From NCBI GenBank assembly GCA_019690055.1, contig JADGGF010000016.1:1-21047 (forward strand): DNA of 21,047 nt. The letters run 5' to 3'. Made by a program: the position numbers and the translations under genes. The notes under the pieces are model-generated. The model was not told the origin of the DNA and did no database searches. It was given only the letters and a program-made list of their open reading frames with translations. Positions 14,269-21,047 of the stretch are shown in pieces (the stretch's first letter is position 1; the number at the start of each line of letters is the position of its first letter). Source of the stretch: Micromonosporaceae bacterium. GTDB taxonomy: Bacteria > Actinomycetota > Actinomycetes > Mycobacteriales > Micromonosporaceae.

Positions 14269-15975
14269 GTGAGGATCGTGATCGTCGGCGGGGTCGCCGC
14301 GGGCATGAGCGCGGCGGCTCGGGCGCGGCGGCTGGACGAGAGCGCCGAGATCATCGTGCTCGAACGGGGCGAGCACGTGTCGTTCGCCACCTGCGGGCTG
14401 CCGTACCACGTCGGGGGAGAGATCGACGACGCCTCCGCGCTGCTCGTGCAGACGCCGGAGTCGCTCCGGGCGGCGCTGGCCATCGACGTACGGACCCGGC
14501 ACGAGGTCACCGACATCGACACCGCCGCCCGGACGGTGACCGTCCACAGTGAACGGGGGGTGGAGACGCTCCCATACGACGCGCTCGTGCTGGCGCCGGG
14601 CGCGGTGGCGGTTCGCCCGCCGATCCCCGGTCTGGACTCACCGCGGGTGCACACGCTGCGCACCGTGCCGGACGCGCTCGCTCTGCGCGCGTCGGTGGGC
14701 TCGGCTCGCCGGGCCGTGGTCCTGGGGGCGGGCTTCATCGGCCTCGAGGCGGCCGAGGCGCTCGCGCGGCGGGGCGTACGGGTCAGCATCGTCGAGCTCG
14801 CCGACCACGTGCTGCCGCCGCTGGAGAAGGAGATGGCCTTTCTGGTCGGCGAGGAGCTCGACCGGCTCGGCATCACCGTCCACACGGGAGTCGGCGCCCG
14901 GGAGATCGTCTCCGGCGCGACGGAGGACACGGTCGTGCTCACCGACGGCACGCGCCTTCCCGCCGACCTGGTCGTGCTCTCCGTTGGGGTACGCCCCGAC
15001 ACCGCGTTCGTCGAACGCGCCGGCATCCGCTGCGAGAATGGCGCGATCGTCACCGACGAGCACGGCCGCACCTCGGCGCCGGGCGTCTGGGCGGCCGGCG
15101 ACGCGGTGGTCAGCATCGACGCGGTGACCGGGCTGCGGCGGCCGGTGGCCCTGGCGGGACCGGCCAATCGGACCGGACGGCTCGTCGCCGACGACATCCT
15201 TCGCCCCGGCTCGGCTCGACCACTGCCACGGCCGATCGGCACCGCGATCGTCCGCGTCGGCCGGCTCACCGTCGCGATGACCGGGGCGAACCGGACCGCG
15301 CTCACCGCGGCCGGCATCGCCTTCCACACCATCCACCTGCACCCCCACCAGCACGCCGGCTACTTCCCGGGCGCCAGCCCGATCCATCTCCTTGTGCACA
15401 TGCGTGACGACGGGCTGCTGCTGGGCGCGCAGGCGGTGGGAACCGACGGCGTGGACAAGCGCATCGACGTGCTGGCCACGGCAATCCGGGCCGGGATGAC
15501 CGCGCCCGACCTGATCGACCTGGATCTCGCCTACTCGCCGCCGTACGGGCAGGCCAAGGACCCGGTCAACCTCGCCGGCATGGTCGCGGCCAACGTGCTC
15601 GACGGCACGCTCCGGCTCTGGTACGCGCAGGACCTGCCGACCGTGCGGGAGACCGCGCTGCTGCTGGACACCCGCAGCCATGGCGAGTACCGCGCCGGCC
15701 ACCTGCCCGGGTCGCTGAACATCCCGCACACCCACCTGCGGGACCGCTTGGACGAGGTGCGCCAGGCCGCGGCCGGGCGCCCCGTGCGCGTGCTGTGCGC
15801 CTCCGGGGTGCGCTCGGCGCTGGCCCACCGCATCCTCGCGCAGGCCGGCTTCGACTCCGCGTCACTCTCCGGTGGTCTGCTGACCCTGCGGGCCGTGCAC
15901 CGGGACGGCGCTGGGCACCGGGACGGCGCTGGCGCCGAGCCGCGCCCCGAGCCCATCCTGCGCCCGGCCGCGTGA
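14269..15975 (+). CDS. CoA-disulfide/CoA-persulfide reductase fused to rhodanese
   Basis: This is a flavoprotein of the pyridine-nucleotide disulfide oxidoreductase family with a C-terminal sulfurtransferase domain, 568 residues in all. Such CoADR-Rhd fusions reduce CoA per/polysulfides with NAD(P)H. The FAD Rossmann motif is IVIVGGVAAGMSAA at residues 3-16. The single active-site cysteine, Cys42 in SFATCGLPYHVGG, matches CoA-disulfide reductases. A second Rossmann motif, VVLGAGFIGLEAAEAL, is near 150, and the FAD-binding WAAGDAV near 275. The rhodanese domain starts near 463 (LLLDTRSHGEYRAGHLPGSLNIP) and carries its catalytic loop Cys510 in LCASGVRS. GTG 14269 is chosen: AAGGAG lies eight bases upstream and the Rossmann strand begins at once. 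Two CsoR-type operators precede it and the CstR-like gene follows. The tail contains an 18-base tandem duplication. Confidence 0.9.
   Translation: MRIVIVGGVAAGMSAAARARRLDESAEIIVLERGEHVSFATCGLPYHVGGEIDDASALLVQTPESLRAALAIDVRTRHEVTDIDTAARTVTVHSERGVETLPYDALVLAPGAVAVRPPIPGLDSPRVHTLRTVPDALALRASVGSARRAVVLGAGFIGLEAAEALARRGVRVSIVELADHVLPPLEKEMAFLVGEELDRLGITVHTGVGAREIVSGATEDTVVLTDGTRLPADLVVLSVGVRPDTAFVERAGIRCENGAIVTDEHGRTSAPGVWAAGDAVVSIDAVTGLRRPVALAGPANRTGRLVADDILRPGSARPLPRPIGTAIVRVGRLTVAMTGANRTALTAAGIAFHTIHLHPHQHAGYFPGASPIHLLVHMRDDGLLLGAQAVGTDGVDKRIDVLATAIRAGMTAPDLIDLDLAYSPPYGQAKDPVNLAGMVAANVLDGTLRLWYAQDLPTVRETALLLDTRSHGEYRAGHLPGSLNIPHTHLRDRLDEVRQAAAGRPVRVLCASGVRSALAHRILAQAGFDSASLSGGLLTLRAVHRDGAGHRDGAGAEPRPEPILRPAA
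15897..15932 (+). repeat. Perfect 18-base tandem duplication in the reductase-rhodanese tail
   Basis: GCACCGGGACGGCGCTGG occurs twice head to tail, encoding a repeated HRDGAG motif after the rhodanese domain. The copies are identical, implying a recent in-frame duplication in a tolerant tail. Confidence 0.85.
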
Positions 15976-16004
15976 CCCGGCGAGCCGACCCCGCCACCAT
16001 GGGG

Positions 16005-16089
16005 ACGTACGGCGACCATCACCGTATGAGAACCAGCAACGTACGAGAGCCATCGACGTACGAGAGCCATCGACGTTCGACGACGAAGG
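16005..16089 (+). repeat. Degenerate 17-base tandem array in the leader of the CstR-like gene
   Basis: Five consecutive 17-base units can be laid out. Units 3 and 4 (16039-16055 and 16056-16072) are identical, ACGTACGAGAGCCATCG. Unit 1 (16005-16021, ACGTACGGCGACCATCA) and unit 2 (16022-16038, CCGTATGAGAACCAGCA) are diverged, and unit 5 keeps only ACGTTCGA before running into the ribosome binding site. The array fills most of the 124-base gap between the reductase and repressor genes. Its function is unknown. Confidence 0.75.
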
Positions 16090-16091
16090 AG
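16086..16091 (+). promoter_or_regulatory. Ribosome binding site of the CstR-like gene
   Basis: AAGGAG ends eight bases before ATG 16100. An in-frame GTG at 16091 overlaps this element and so is an unlikely start. Confidence 0.65.
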
Positions 16092-16099
16092 TGACCCGC

Positions 16100-16378
16100 A
16101 TGGCCGTCAGCGATCCGGACGCCCGCCGCCGCATCCTCAACCGCCTGCGCCGGGCGCGCGGGCAGCTCGACGGTGTCATCGCCGCCGTCGAGGGCGGTGC
16201 CTCATGCCGCGAGGTCGTCACGCAGCTCGCCGCCGTCTCCAGTGCCCTCGACCGGGCCGGCTTCAGCATCATCTCCACCGCGATGAAGGACTGCCTCAGC
16301 GAGTCCGACCGCGCTGGGCGCACCGAGCCGGACCTGACCACCGAGGAGCTGGAGAAGCTCTTCCTCATGCTCGCCTGA
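16100..16378 (+). CDS. CsoR-family repressor, probable persulfide sensor (CstR-like)
   Basis: A 92-residue all-helical DNA-binding repressor of the CsoR/RcnR/CstR family, which bind GC-tract operators as tetramers. The signature RRILNRLRRARGQLDGVIAAVEGGASCREVVTQLAAVSSALDRAG is clear. Copper-sensing CsoR of M. tuberculosis uses Cys36, His61 and Cys65. Here Cys36 and Cys65 are kept, but residue 61 is Ala (IISTAMKDCL), so the copper site is incomplete. Two cysteines without that His is the pattern of CstR, which responds to per- and polysulfides by cross-linking the two cysteines. The adjacent reductase-rhodanese gene and its two operators support a sulfur rather than copper role. Start ATG 16100 is preferred over GTG 16091. 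Sensing chemistry is inferred; family membership is firm. Confidence 0.9.
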   Translation: MAVSDPDARRRILNRLRRARGQLDGVIAAVEGGASCREVVTQLAAVSSALDRAGFSIISTAMKDCLSESDRAGRTEPDLTTEELEKLFLMLA

Positions 16379-16433
16379 CCAGGAAACGCCGAAACTGCGG
16401 GCCACCAGAAACCAGCCCGAAACCACCACCACG

Positions 16434-16439
16434 AAGGAG
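16434..16439 (+). promoter_or_regulatory. Ribosome binding site of the 58-residue Cys-rich gene
   Basis: AAGGAG lies seven bases before ATG 16447. It supports this small frame as a real gene and its start codon. Confidence 0.6.
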
Positions 16440-16446
16440 TATCGCC

Positions 16447-16623
16447 ATGTGTCGTGCCGTCACCTGCCGCCGCTGCGGCAAGACCACCTGGGCCGGCTGC
16501 GGACAGCACGTCGACCAGGTCATGCGGGCAGTCCCGAAGGACCAGCGGTGCCCCGGTCACCGCGACGAACCGGCCGCCGGCTTCTTCGCGCGCCTGTTCG
16601 GCACTCGTCGGTCCGACTCCTGA
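16447..16623 (+). CDS. Small Cys/His-rich (putative zinc-binding) protein of unknown function
   Basis: A 58-residue protein beginning MCRAVTCRRCGKTTWAGCG. Cysteines lie at 2, 7, 10, 18 and 35 and histidines at 21 and 38; CxxC at 7-10 with Cys18 or His21, and Cys35 or His38, could hold one zinc ion. I recognise the pattern VTC-x2-CGKTTW-x-GCG-x-H as a recurring small actinobacterial family of unknown role. The last third (FFARLFGTRR) is short, hydrophobic then basic. The AAGGAG site seven bases upstream supports the start. It lies 68 bases after the CstR-like gene on the same strand, so may belong to the sulfur module. Its last 67 bases overlap the 3' end of the convergent helicase gene. No function is claimed. 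Confidence 0.8.
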   Translation: MCRAVTCRRCGKTTWAGCGQHVDQVMRAVPKDQRCPGHRDEPAAGFFARLFGTRRSDS

Positions 16624-19600
16624 CGCGCGAGGTCAAGGACGGTCTGCAGAACTTGGGCCGCCTTGCTGGTGAGTCGGTGCTGCCCGATCCGGTTAAGGGC
16701 GGTCCGGAACAGCGTCTCCGTATCGTCCCAGCCAACCCGGTCCGCGGTGTCACGCAGCAATACGGCGAGCTCGCGGGGCGGTACCTGGTCGATCGAGCGC
16801 GGCCCTAGGGTACGCAGGCGAGCCGCGGGCTGCCCCGGAAGCAGGTATGTGCGGTTCTCGATGAGCTTCTGCCCCGCCGGGTTGTCTTCGACCAGCTGCC
16901 CCCGCCTCACCGCCAAGCGGATCGCGTCGGTCAGCGCCCGGGCGATCTCCTGGCCCACTCGCTGCCGCCCGGCCGCCTTGGCGTACACCGAACGCAGCCT
17001 GAGGCCCACCACCGGTCCTTCGACCGCGACGATGGCCAGAATGCCGTCGACCACCTTGTCACGACGAGACGACAAGGGATCGGCCACGCTGCCCGCGAAC
17101 GCCTCGTAATCCTCGAGTTCGTGCCCCCCGAGTTCGTGCCCATCGAGTTCGTGCTCCTCGGACTCGTCCTCCGCGAACTCGTCCTCCTCAAAGTCGCGCG
17201 CGTCGAACTCGTGCTCCTCGGACTCGTCCTCCTCGAGGCCGTACTCTGCCGGCGTGGGCGGGAACGGCTCCGGTTCGAGCGCCTCGTCGGCGTCCTCGGG
17301 CCAGGTCTCAGGTTGGGCGCCAACCGCCTGGTCATCGCCGTCATCGTCGACCGAGCGGTCGATGGTCGTCGGTGCCGGGGCGGAGAACACCCGCGGTGGC
17401 GCCGGCCGGAGCGACGGCTCGCCCTGATCCGGAGCTGGGGTGACCGCCGACCCGCCCGGCCGGATCTCCAGCGAGTCCAACGTGGACCACAGCTCACCCA
17501 GGACGGCGGCGGGATCCAGGTAGAACGCGGACTCGCGGATGCGGAAGAACCGCCAGCCGCACCGTTCGAGGTCGCGCTGCCGGGCCAGGTCTCGTTCGTA
17601 CGCCTCCGGTCCGTGCCACTGGTCGCCGTCGCACTCGATGGCGAGTCGCGCCTTCGCCCCGACGACGACCAGGTCGATGCGGTATCCCTCGGTGGGGAAC
17701 TGCGGAATGACGCTGTAGCCGCGATCGAGGAGCCGGTTGAACACGCGCTGCTCAAAGAGCGAGTCGAACGGGTCGACGCGGACATCCTCGGGGACCGCGT
17801 TCTTGACAATGGCGCCATCCTCCGCCGCGAGACGGCTCACGACCCCATAGCAGTAGTCGAGCAGGCGGAAACGCATGTCGTCGTGGTTGCCCAACGCGCT
17901 CACCGGCACGCTGTGGAAGACCCACATCTGGTCTCTGGCCCGGGACGCGGCGACGTTGTACCGCTGCAGGTACGTGTCCATGGTCAACGCGGCCAAGCGC
18001 TTCTCCGGCGTAAGGGCGGCGACCATGGACAGGAAGATGACGTCCCGCTCCGATCCCTGGAAGTCGGCGGCGTCGCCGCACCGCAGGGCGCGGGCGTTCC
18101 ATTCCTCCGGCGGGATCCGCTCGAGCAGCCTTTCCTGGATCGCGCGCGCCTGGGCCGTGCCGAGCAGCGAGATCACTCCGAACGTCAGTCCGTCGTACCG
18201 CGGATCGGCGAGGCACTTCTCGATCTGGGCCACGATGGCGTCGACCTCGGCGGGATTGACCTGACCGCCCCGCGACTCCTTGACGTACCCGTCCTCGACA
18301 TGAATGACCTTGATCGGGTCGAGCCGGTCGGCACCGTACTGCCGGACCGGCAGCAGACGTACGCCCTCCGGCTCGTACGCGATCTGGTTGGAGAATCCGA
18401 TGATCTCCGGAACGCAGCGCCGGTGCTCGACCAGCGTGATACGGCCGCCGTACCGCATGAGGGCTTCGTCGAAGAGGCTGCGCTTGGGGTCCTGCCACGA
18501 CTCCTTGTAGCGGTCGTTCGCCAGGTACTGGTTCGCCAGCCTCCGCAACTGCTGCTGGTCGACGCCGACGGCCGATGGGGAGACCTGCTTGTCGTCACCG
18601 ATCACGACGATCTTCGGCGCCAGGTACTGCAGGAACGACGCCTCGACACCGGCCTGGGACGCCTCATCGACGATGACGACGTCGAACATGTTCTCCTTGA
18701 TCCGGAACTGCTCCGCGATGCGATAGATCGGCATGATCCAGACCGGTACGGAGCCGCGGCACCGATCCATCACCCGACGGATCTCCGCCCGCTGCTGGTC
18801 GGCGTACTTCCCGGTGCCCTTGCCGAGCCGCTTCACCAGCTGGGCGTACTGAATGAGGTCAGCGCGGGTCCGCGGGGTGAGGCGCTTGGGGGACACGGCG
18901 TGGGACCACGCGCGCAGCGCGGCCAACCGCTCGACCTGCTTGCGAATCCGGGCCTCGATCGCCGTGATCCGCTTCTGCAGGGCGTTCACATCGACGGATT
19001 CCTGCTCCCGGATCCAGGCTCCGGTCGTGGCCCAGGCCCACGCCTCGGTGAAGGCCGCCAGCCGAGCCGGCCACTCCGAATCGGACGCGGTAGCCGTCAC
19101 GGCCTCGCGAAGCCGGGGCGCCACCGCCAGCCGCTCATCGAGTTCCCGCCGGCGCTTGACCAGGCGCCGGACCTCGATGAGGCGTCGCAGCCGCGCGTAT
19201 GCCGTCGCGTACTCGTCACGGTCTCGCTGCCGGACGGCCAACACCAACTGGTGTACGCAGGCGCCCGCGTCGTTCCACGCGGTCGTGCCGCTCAACTCCT
19301 CGGCGAGGTCATTGAGCGGCCGCCTCGCGTTCTCCAGCGCGTCAACGGCCGTGGCGGCGTCCACCAGCCGGGCATACTCCCGGACCGCAGCGAGATCCGT
19401 CCACGCGGGTGGGTTGATCCCGAGCTCGGTCAGCCGCGCCTCCGCGTCGCGCAGAGCCTCGCTGAACGCGAGCAGCCGGTCGAGCTGTTCGGTCTCGGTG
19501 ACATGCCACTGCAGGCGCTCGTGCAGCGTGTCCTCGTCGGGGATGACGACGGCGGCCGGCCACGCCTTGTCGAGGGCACCGAGAATCTGCTCGGCCTCGA

Positions 19601-21047
19601 CGTAGGCCAGAAAAACGGCCAGCTGCTCATCCGTCACCGGAGGCAGCCCGTTGACGCGGACGTGCTCGAAGAGGGCTGTCGCCTGCTTGACCGCCTTGGC
19701 CGTGAAGAGGTCCAGCTTCGGCCGGCCATCGGGGTGGGCCTTGATCCGGGCCCCCGAGGCCAGGTGCTCGCGCAGGTGTTTCGCAAGCGCCACGAGGGCA
19801 CCGATCTCGCCGCCACTGATCTCGACCGTCGTCACCGGCCCGACCCGGTCGACCAGGACCGAGGCCCGATCGATGAGGTCTCTCAGCTGTCGGGCCCGCG
19901 CCTGCCACGTTCCCGCTCGACCGGCCCGCACGTCGGCGAGGGCGTCGCGCATCCACCCTTCGCCCCGCCCCTCGAACACGAGCACGTCGTCGGCCAAGGC
20001 ATTGGCAAGCTTCTGAACGTCGGCCCGGGCGTTCGGGTCGAGCCGGTGAATCTGCGCGAACACGTCGTGAAAGCGCAGTCGCTCGTACACCTGCGCGTTC
20101 TGCTCGGCCGTGCGCTCGGCGGCGCACCATTCGGCGAAGGTGTCGGGGTCGGGTAGCGATTCGATCTCCACCAGACGGGCGGACGACTCGGGCTCGTCGC
20201 GGGTCAGCTCGTCATCGCCCACCAGGGCGAGCCATTCGAGCGCTTCCGCGTCGGTCAACGGCGCGGCCGCCGTCGACTCGACCTCGACGTACCTGGAAAT
20301 CCAGTCGAAACGCCCCGCGTCCGCCTGATGCCGCTGGGCGATCCGGGCGAGGGTGCCGGTGTAGCGACCTCGCCGATGAACGGCGACCTCGTGTTCGCGC
20401 GCGTGGAGAAGCCGCTGGTAGGTAGCGGCCCGCTCCCGCCTCAGTTCATCGATGGACTGCAGCGTGGCCTCGATCTGGCGCGCGGACAGCTGTTCGTTGT
20501 GCTCGGCCGCCTCTGACGCGATCCGCTCCACCGCGACCCGGAGGTCAGCCATGTCGCTGCGCGAAGCGCCCACCACGGCGACCGTCAACGGCTTGATGTC
20601 CTCAGGAAGCTTCTCCCGCACCTCGTACAGCGCCCGGTCGGTATGCGCGGTCACGAGTACCCGCTTGCCCTGGGCCAGCAGGTGGGACAGGAGCGCGGCC
20701 GCCGTATGGGTCTTGCCTGTGCCCGGTGGGCCTTGGACCACCGTCTGGGCTCGAGTGTCGACGCTCTTGATGACCTTGAGTTGCCGCTCGTTCACGGCGA
20801 GCGCCAGGAAGGCCTCGCCATCGACGTCGACGACTCCCCCCGGAGTCGGGTCGGGCTCGTGCCGCACCTGGTAGTTAGGGTCGACCAGCGGCAGAATCCC
20901 GGCCGGAACCGTGTCCGTGGCGGCAAGCTGCGCGCAGATCGTGTCGAAGATGCTGAGCATCCCCCGTTGCGACCGTCGCCGCAGAATGAGGGCGGGCGCG
21001 AAAGCCCCGACCGGTTCCGGGCCGGCCGGCTTGGGCCTGTCCTCGTC
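16557..21047 (-). CDS. Large SF1 helicase-nuclease fusion (5' end beyond the window)
   Basis: At least 1496 residues. The frame stays open to the window edge, and the upstream residues (FAPALILRRRSQRG) read as coding, so the Met codon at 20960 is probably internal. Numbering here is from that Met. Helicase motifs: Walker A QGPPGTGKTHT at 76-86; Walker B VIVDEASQAG with Asp765-Glu766; GDDKQVSPSAVG near 788; DFQGSERDVIFLS and NVAASRARDQMWVF near 960-1015. About 550 Arg/Glu/Leu-rich residues, probably coiled coil, separate motifs I and II. A PD-(D/E)XK nuclease follows (LFEQRVFNRLLDRG, Asp1096 in YRIDLVV, Glu1109/Asp1111 in AIECDGDQWH), resembling REase_MTES_1575/Vsr-like domains. Then come an acidic pentad-repeat linker and a 180-residue winged-helix-like (DUF3320-type) end. 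Similar helicase-nuclease giants are found in antiphage or DNA-repair contexts; its role here is inferred. Confidence 0.88.
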   Translation of the reverse strand, partial: DEDRPKPAGPEPVGAFAPALILRRRSQRGMLSIFDTICAQLAATDTVPAGILPLVDPNYQVRHEPDPTPGGVVDVDGEAFLALAVNERQLKVIKSVDTRAQTVVQGPPGTGKTHTAAALLSHLLAQGKRVLVTAHTDRALYEVREKLPEDIKPLTVAVVGASRSDMADLRVAVERIASEAAEHNEQLSARQIEATLQSIDELRRERAATYQRLLHAREHEVAVHRRGRYTGTLARIAQRHQADAGRFDWISRYVEVESTAAAPLTDAEALEWLALVGDDELTRDEPESSARLVEIESLPDPDTFAEWCAAERTAEQNAQVYERLRFHDVFAQIHRLDPNARADVQKLANALADDVLVFEGRGEGWMRDALADVRAGRAGTWQARARQLRDLIDRASVLVDRVGPVTTVEISGGEIGALVALAKHLREHLASGARIKAHPDGRPKLDLFTAKAVKQATALFEHVRVNGLPPVTDEQLAVFLAYVEAEQILGALDKAWPAAVVIPDEDTLHERLQWHVTETEQLDRLLAFSEALRDAEARLTELGINPPAWTDLAAVREYARLVDAATAVDALENARRPLNDLAEELSGTTAWNDAGACVHQLVLAVRQRDRDEYATAYARLRRLIEVRRLVKRRRELDERLAVAPRLREAVTATASDSEWPARLAAFTEAWAWATTGAWIREQESVDVNALQKRITAIEARIRKQVERLAALRAWSHAVSPKRLTPRTRADLIQYAQLVKRLGKGTGKYADQQRAEIRRVMDRCRGSVPVWIMPIYRIAEQFRIKENMFDVVIVDEASQAGVEASFLQYLAPKIVVIGDDKQVSPSAVGVDQQQLRRLANQYLANDRYKESWQDPKRSLFDEALMRYGGRITLVEHRRCVPEIIGFSNQIAYEPEGVRLLPVRQYGADRLDPIKVIHVEDGYVKESRGGQVNPAEVDAIVAQIEKCLADPRYDGLTFGVISLLGTAQARAIQERLLERIPPEEWNARALRCGDAADFQGSERDVIFLSMVAALTPEKRLAALTMDTYLQRYNVAASRARDQMWVFHSVPVSALGNHDDMRFRLLDYCYGVVSRLAAEDGAIVKNAVPEDVRVDPFDSLFEQRVFNRLLDRGYSVIPQFPTEGYRIDLVVVGAKARLAIECDGDQWHGPEAYERDLARQRDLERCGWRFFRIRESAFYLDPAAVLGELWSTLDSLEIRPGGSAVTPAPDQGEPSLRPAPPRVFSAPAPTTIDRSVDDDGDDQAVGAQPETWPEDADEALEPEPFPPTPAEYGLEEDESEEHEFDARDFEEDEFAEDESEEHELDGHELGGHELEDYEAFAGSVADPLSSRRDKVVDGILAIVAVEGPVVGLRLRSVYAKAAGRQRVGQEIARALTDAIRLAVRRGQLVEDNPAGQKLIENRTYLLPGQPAARLRTLGPRSIDQVPPRELAVLLRDTADRVGWDDTETLFRTALNRIGQHRLTSKAAQVLQTVLDLARQESDRRVPNRRAKKPAAGSSR
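17118..17240 (-). repeat. 15-base acidic repeat tract in the helicase-nuclease gene
   Basis: About eight 15-base units encode a five-residue periodic acidic linker (EDESE, EHEFD, ARDFE, EDEFA, EDESE, EHELD, GHELG, GHELE). On the plus strand the recurring core is GAGTTCGTG or GACTCGTCC. The tract separates the nuclease domain from the C-terminal winged-helix-like domain and contains almost no basic residues. Confidence 0.75.

Noticed and set aside
16100..16378. Naming the CsoR-family gene as a copper repressor
   Set aside because: The His ligand is replaced by Ala61 and no copper-export ATPase or copper chaperone is adjacent; the downstream ATPase-like gene at 7599-9953 lacks CxxC/CPC copper motifs.
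17121..20156. 1011-residue plus-strand frame opposite the helicase gene
   Set aside because: It has the skewed composition of a complementary-frame shadow. The minus strand encodes all helicase and nuclease motifs in order.

Overview
The window is very GC-rich DNA with GTG starts, strong AGGAGG-type ribosome binding sites and tightly overlapping genes, typical of a filamentous actinomycete. The protein sequences suggest a Micromonosporaceae- or Pseudonocardia-like organism, but I cannot fix the genus. It is chromosomal-looking and densely coding. No tRNA, rRNA, transposase or CRISPR array was seen, and no gene-free stretch exceeds about 230 bases.

Left third (1-7553, plus strand): a nitrate-respiration operon, narG (5' end outside the window), narH, narJ, narI and a NarK-type nitrate/nitrite transporter. 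All are joined by 1-4 base overlaps or a 5-base gap. Convergent to it, on the minus strand, is a CtpE-like P-type cation ATPase (7599-9953). It lies downstream of, and possibly co-transcribed with, an Acg-like nitroreductase-fold protein (10109-11251).

Centre (11252-14147): the divergent spacer between the Acg-like gene and a full-length pyruvate phosphate dikinase holds two copies of a GGGACC-type element in inverted orientation, one facing each gene. These resemble DosR/DevR (dormancy regulator) boxes. The Acg-like protein, nitrate transport and P-type ATPases recall the mycobacterial hypoxia regulon, so this looks like a low-oxygen gene cluster.

Right-centre (14148-16623): a CoA-disulfide/persulfide reductase fused to a rhodanese domain is preceded by two perfect ATACCCCCGGGGGTAT palindromes. 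It is followed by a CsoR-family repressor that keeps both sensing cysteines but has Ala at the copper-ligand His position, so it is probably a persulfide (CstR-like) sensor. Between the two lies a degenerate 17-base tandem array. A 58-residue Cys-rich protein follows. Together these look like a self-contained reactive-sulfur response module.

Right end (16557 to the edge, minus strand): a very large SF1 helicase with a long probable coiled-coil insert, a C-terminal PD-(D/E)XK (MTES_1575/Vsr-like) nuclease, an acidic pentad-repeat linker and a winged-helix-like tail. It is a candidate defence or DNA-repair effector. It is truncated by the window edge, and its 3' end overlaps the small Cys-rich gene tail to tail.
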